In this document: piece by piece, positions 13,516 through 13,869 of the stretch | How the letters are laid out: each line of letters begins with the position of its first letter | Position numbering within the stretch: position 1 is the first letter of the stretch | Assembly (NCBI GenBank): GCA_900546745.1 | Contig: URDT01000033.1 | Coordinates: forward strand, 1 to 13,869 | From: an uncultured Mycoplasmatota bacterium | GTDB taxonomy: Bacteria > Bacillota_I > Bacilli_A > RF39 > UBA660 | DNA length: 13,869 nucleotides | Reading direction: 5' to 3' | The notes under the pieces: generated by a model | What the model was told of the DNA's origin: nothing | The model's input: the letters and a program-made list of their open reading frames with translations, nothing else | The model's database searches: none | Program-made: the position numbers and the translations under genes

Positions 13516-13530
13516 TAAAAATATTAAATT

Positions 13531-13537
13531 TGTCGAA
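13531..13537 (+). promoter_or_regulatory. 0A box upstream of the short-RNA promoter
   Basis: A perfect TGTCGAA on the plus strand, 15 bases upstream of the -35 of the short-RNA promoter and just past the stop codon of the partial gene. Confidence 0.5.
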
Positions 13538-13542
13538 AAAAG

Positions 13543-13869
13543 TTAACCCTTTTTTGTTTTTTTACTTAATTTATAAATTTCAAAATTTTCTGTATCATTA
13601 CCGGAAAACTTATATAATAAGTTACAACAAAATGCAAATCCATATTCATCATCTAAATATCCTTCTGCTTTAATTTTAGAAAACTCTTGATTTTCTATAT
13701 CTTTTAACAGTTTATTTTTTTCTTGATTTAACCTATCAAGTTCTTTTTTTAATTGTTCTAATTCATCTAATAAACTCTCTCTATAATCATCTAAAGTAGC
13801 TGTTTCAATTTCATGTTGCCAGTTTGCCCCTACCTCGCTATCATATTCCGGACTTTCTTTAAATTCATT
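13543..13869 (-). CDS. Partial coiled-coil protein of unknown function (C-terminal 108 residues)
   Basis: An open minus-strand frame runs from the window edge to TAA at 13543-13545 with no Met codon, so the start lies outside. The visible part has an acidic head (FKESPEYDSEVGANWQ), a heptad-rich helix of about 30 residues with alternating Glu/Lys and Leu (SLLDELEQLKKELDRLNQEK) and a mixed tail with two adjacent Cys (FCCNLLYKFSGND) ending in a Lys-rich stretch. Not recognised. It is separated from spoIIAA by the short-RNA unit and terminator, so it is not part of the sigF operon. Confidence 0.75.
   Translation of the reverse strand, partial: NEFKESPEYDSEVGANWQHEIETATLDDYRESLLDELEQLKKELDRLNQEKNKLLKDIENQEFSKIKAEGYLDDEYGFAFCCNLLYKFSGNDTENFEIYKLSKKTKKG

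Noticed and set aside
1..13869. CRISPR arrays, insertion sequences, rRNA genes
   Set aside because: No regularly spaced repeats, transposase motifs or rRNA segments were seen on either strand.

Overview
The window reads as chromosome of a very AT-rich, endospore-forming Firmicute of the class Bacilli, probably an uncultured gut-type lineage near Erysipelotrichales or RF39/TANB77. The taxonomy is an inference from base composition, the gene set and divergent short proteins. TGA is a true stop: the spoVAC/spoVAD and spoVAD/spoVAE junctions are ATGA overlaps, so Mycoplasma code 4 does not apply. All genes except one metal transporter lie on the minus strand.

Left part (1-3304): the N-terminal part of a membrane-anchored protein, then smc (chromosome condensation) with its own sigma-A promoter. 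Decaying stretch (3305-5646): an amidase that seems to have lost its start codon, a hypothetical gene with two frameshifts, an intact ZIP metal transporter on the plus strand, and a small broken gene next to a perfect palindrome.

Envelope block (5647-10443): a D-Ala-D-Ala carboxypeptidase (dacF/dacA type); a murT-gatD pair whose GatD lacks both the catalytic Cys and His; a membrane-anchored extracellular protein of unknown function; and a small coiled-coil protein. The unknown surface protein has a promoter whose -35/-10 spacer contains a run of ten G, a strong candidate for a phase-variable switch.

Sporulation block (10440-13542): spoVAE, spoVAD and spoVAC (dipicolinate transport into the spore) form one overlapping operon behind a sigma-G-like promoter. 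Upstream lie sigF and a spoIIAA-like STAS gene with only 9 bases between them. The anti-sigma kinase gene spoIIAB, normally between them, is absent, and the STAS protein also lacks the phosphorylatable serine, so the usual SpoIIAA/SpoIIAB/SpoIIE switch cannot work in the textbook way from this locus. Upstream of spoIIAA are 0A boxes (Spo0A sites) and a separate promoter-terminator unit predicted to make an RNA of about 90 nt, either a small RNA or an attenuated leader. The window ends in a partial coiled-coil gene.

The strongest points for follow-up are the poly-G promoter, the spoIIAB-less sigma-F locus with a serine-less SpoIIAA, and the glutaminase-dead GatD.
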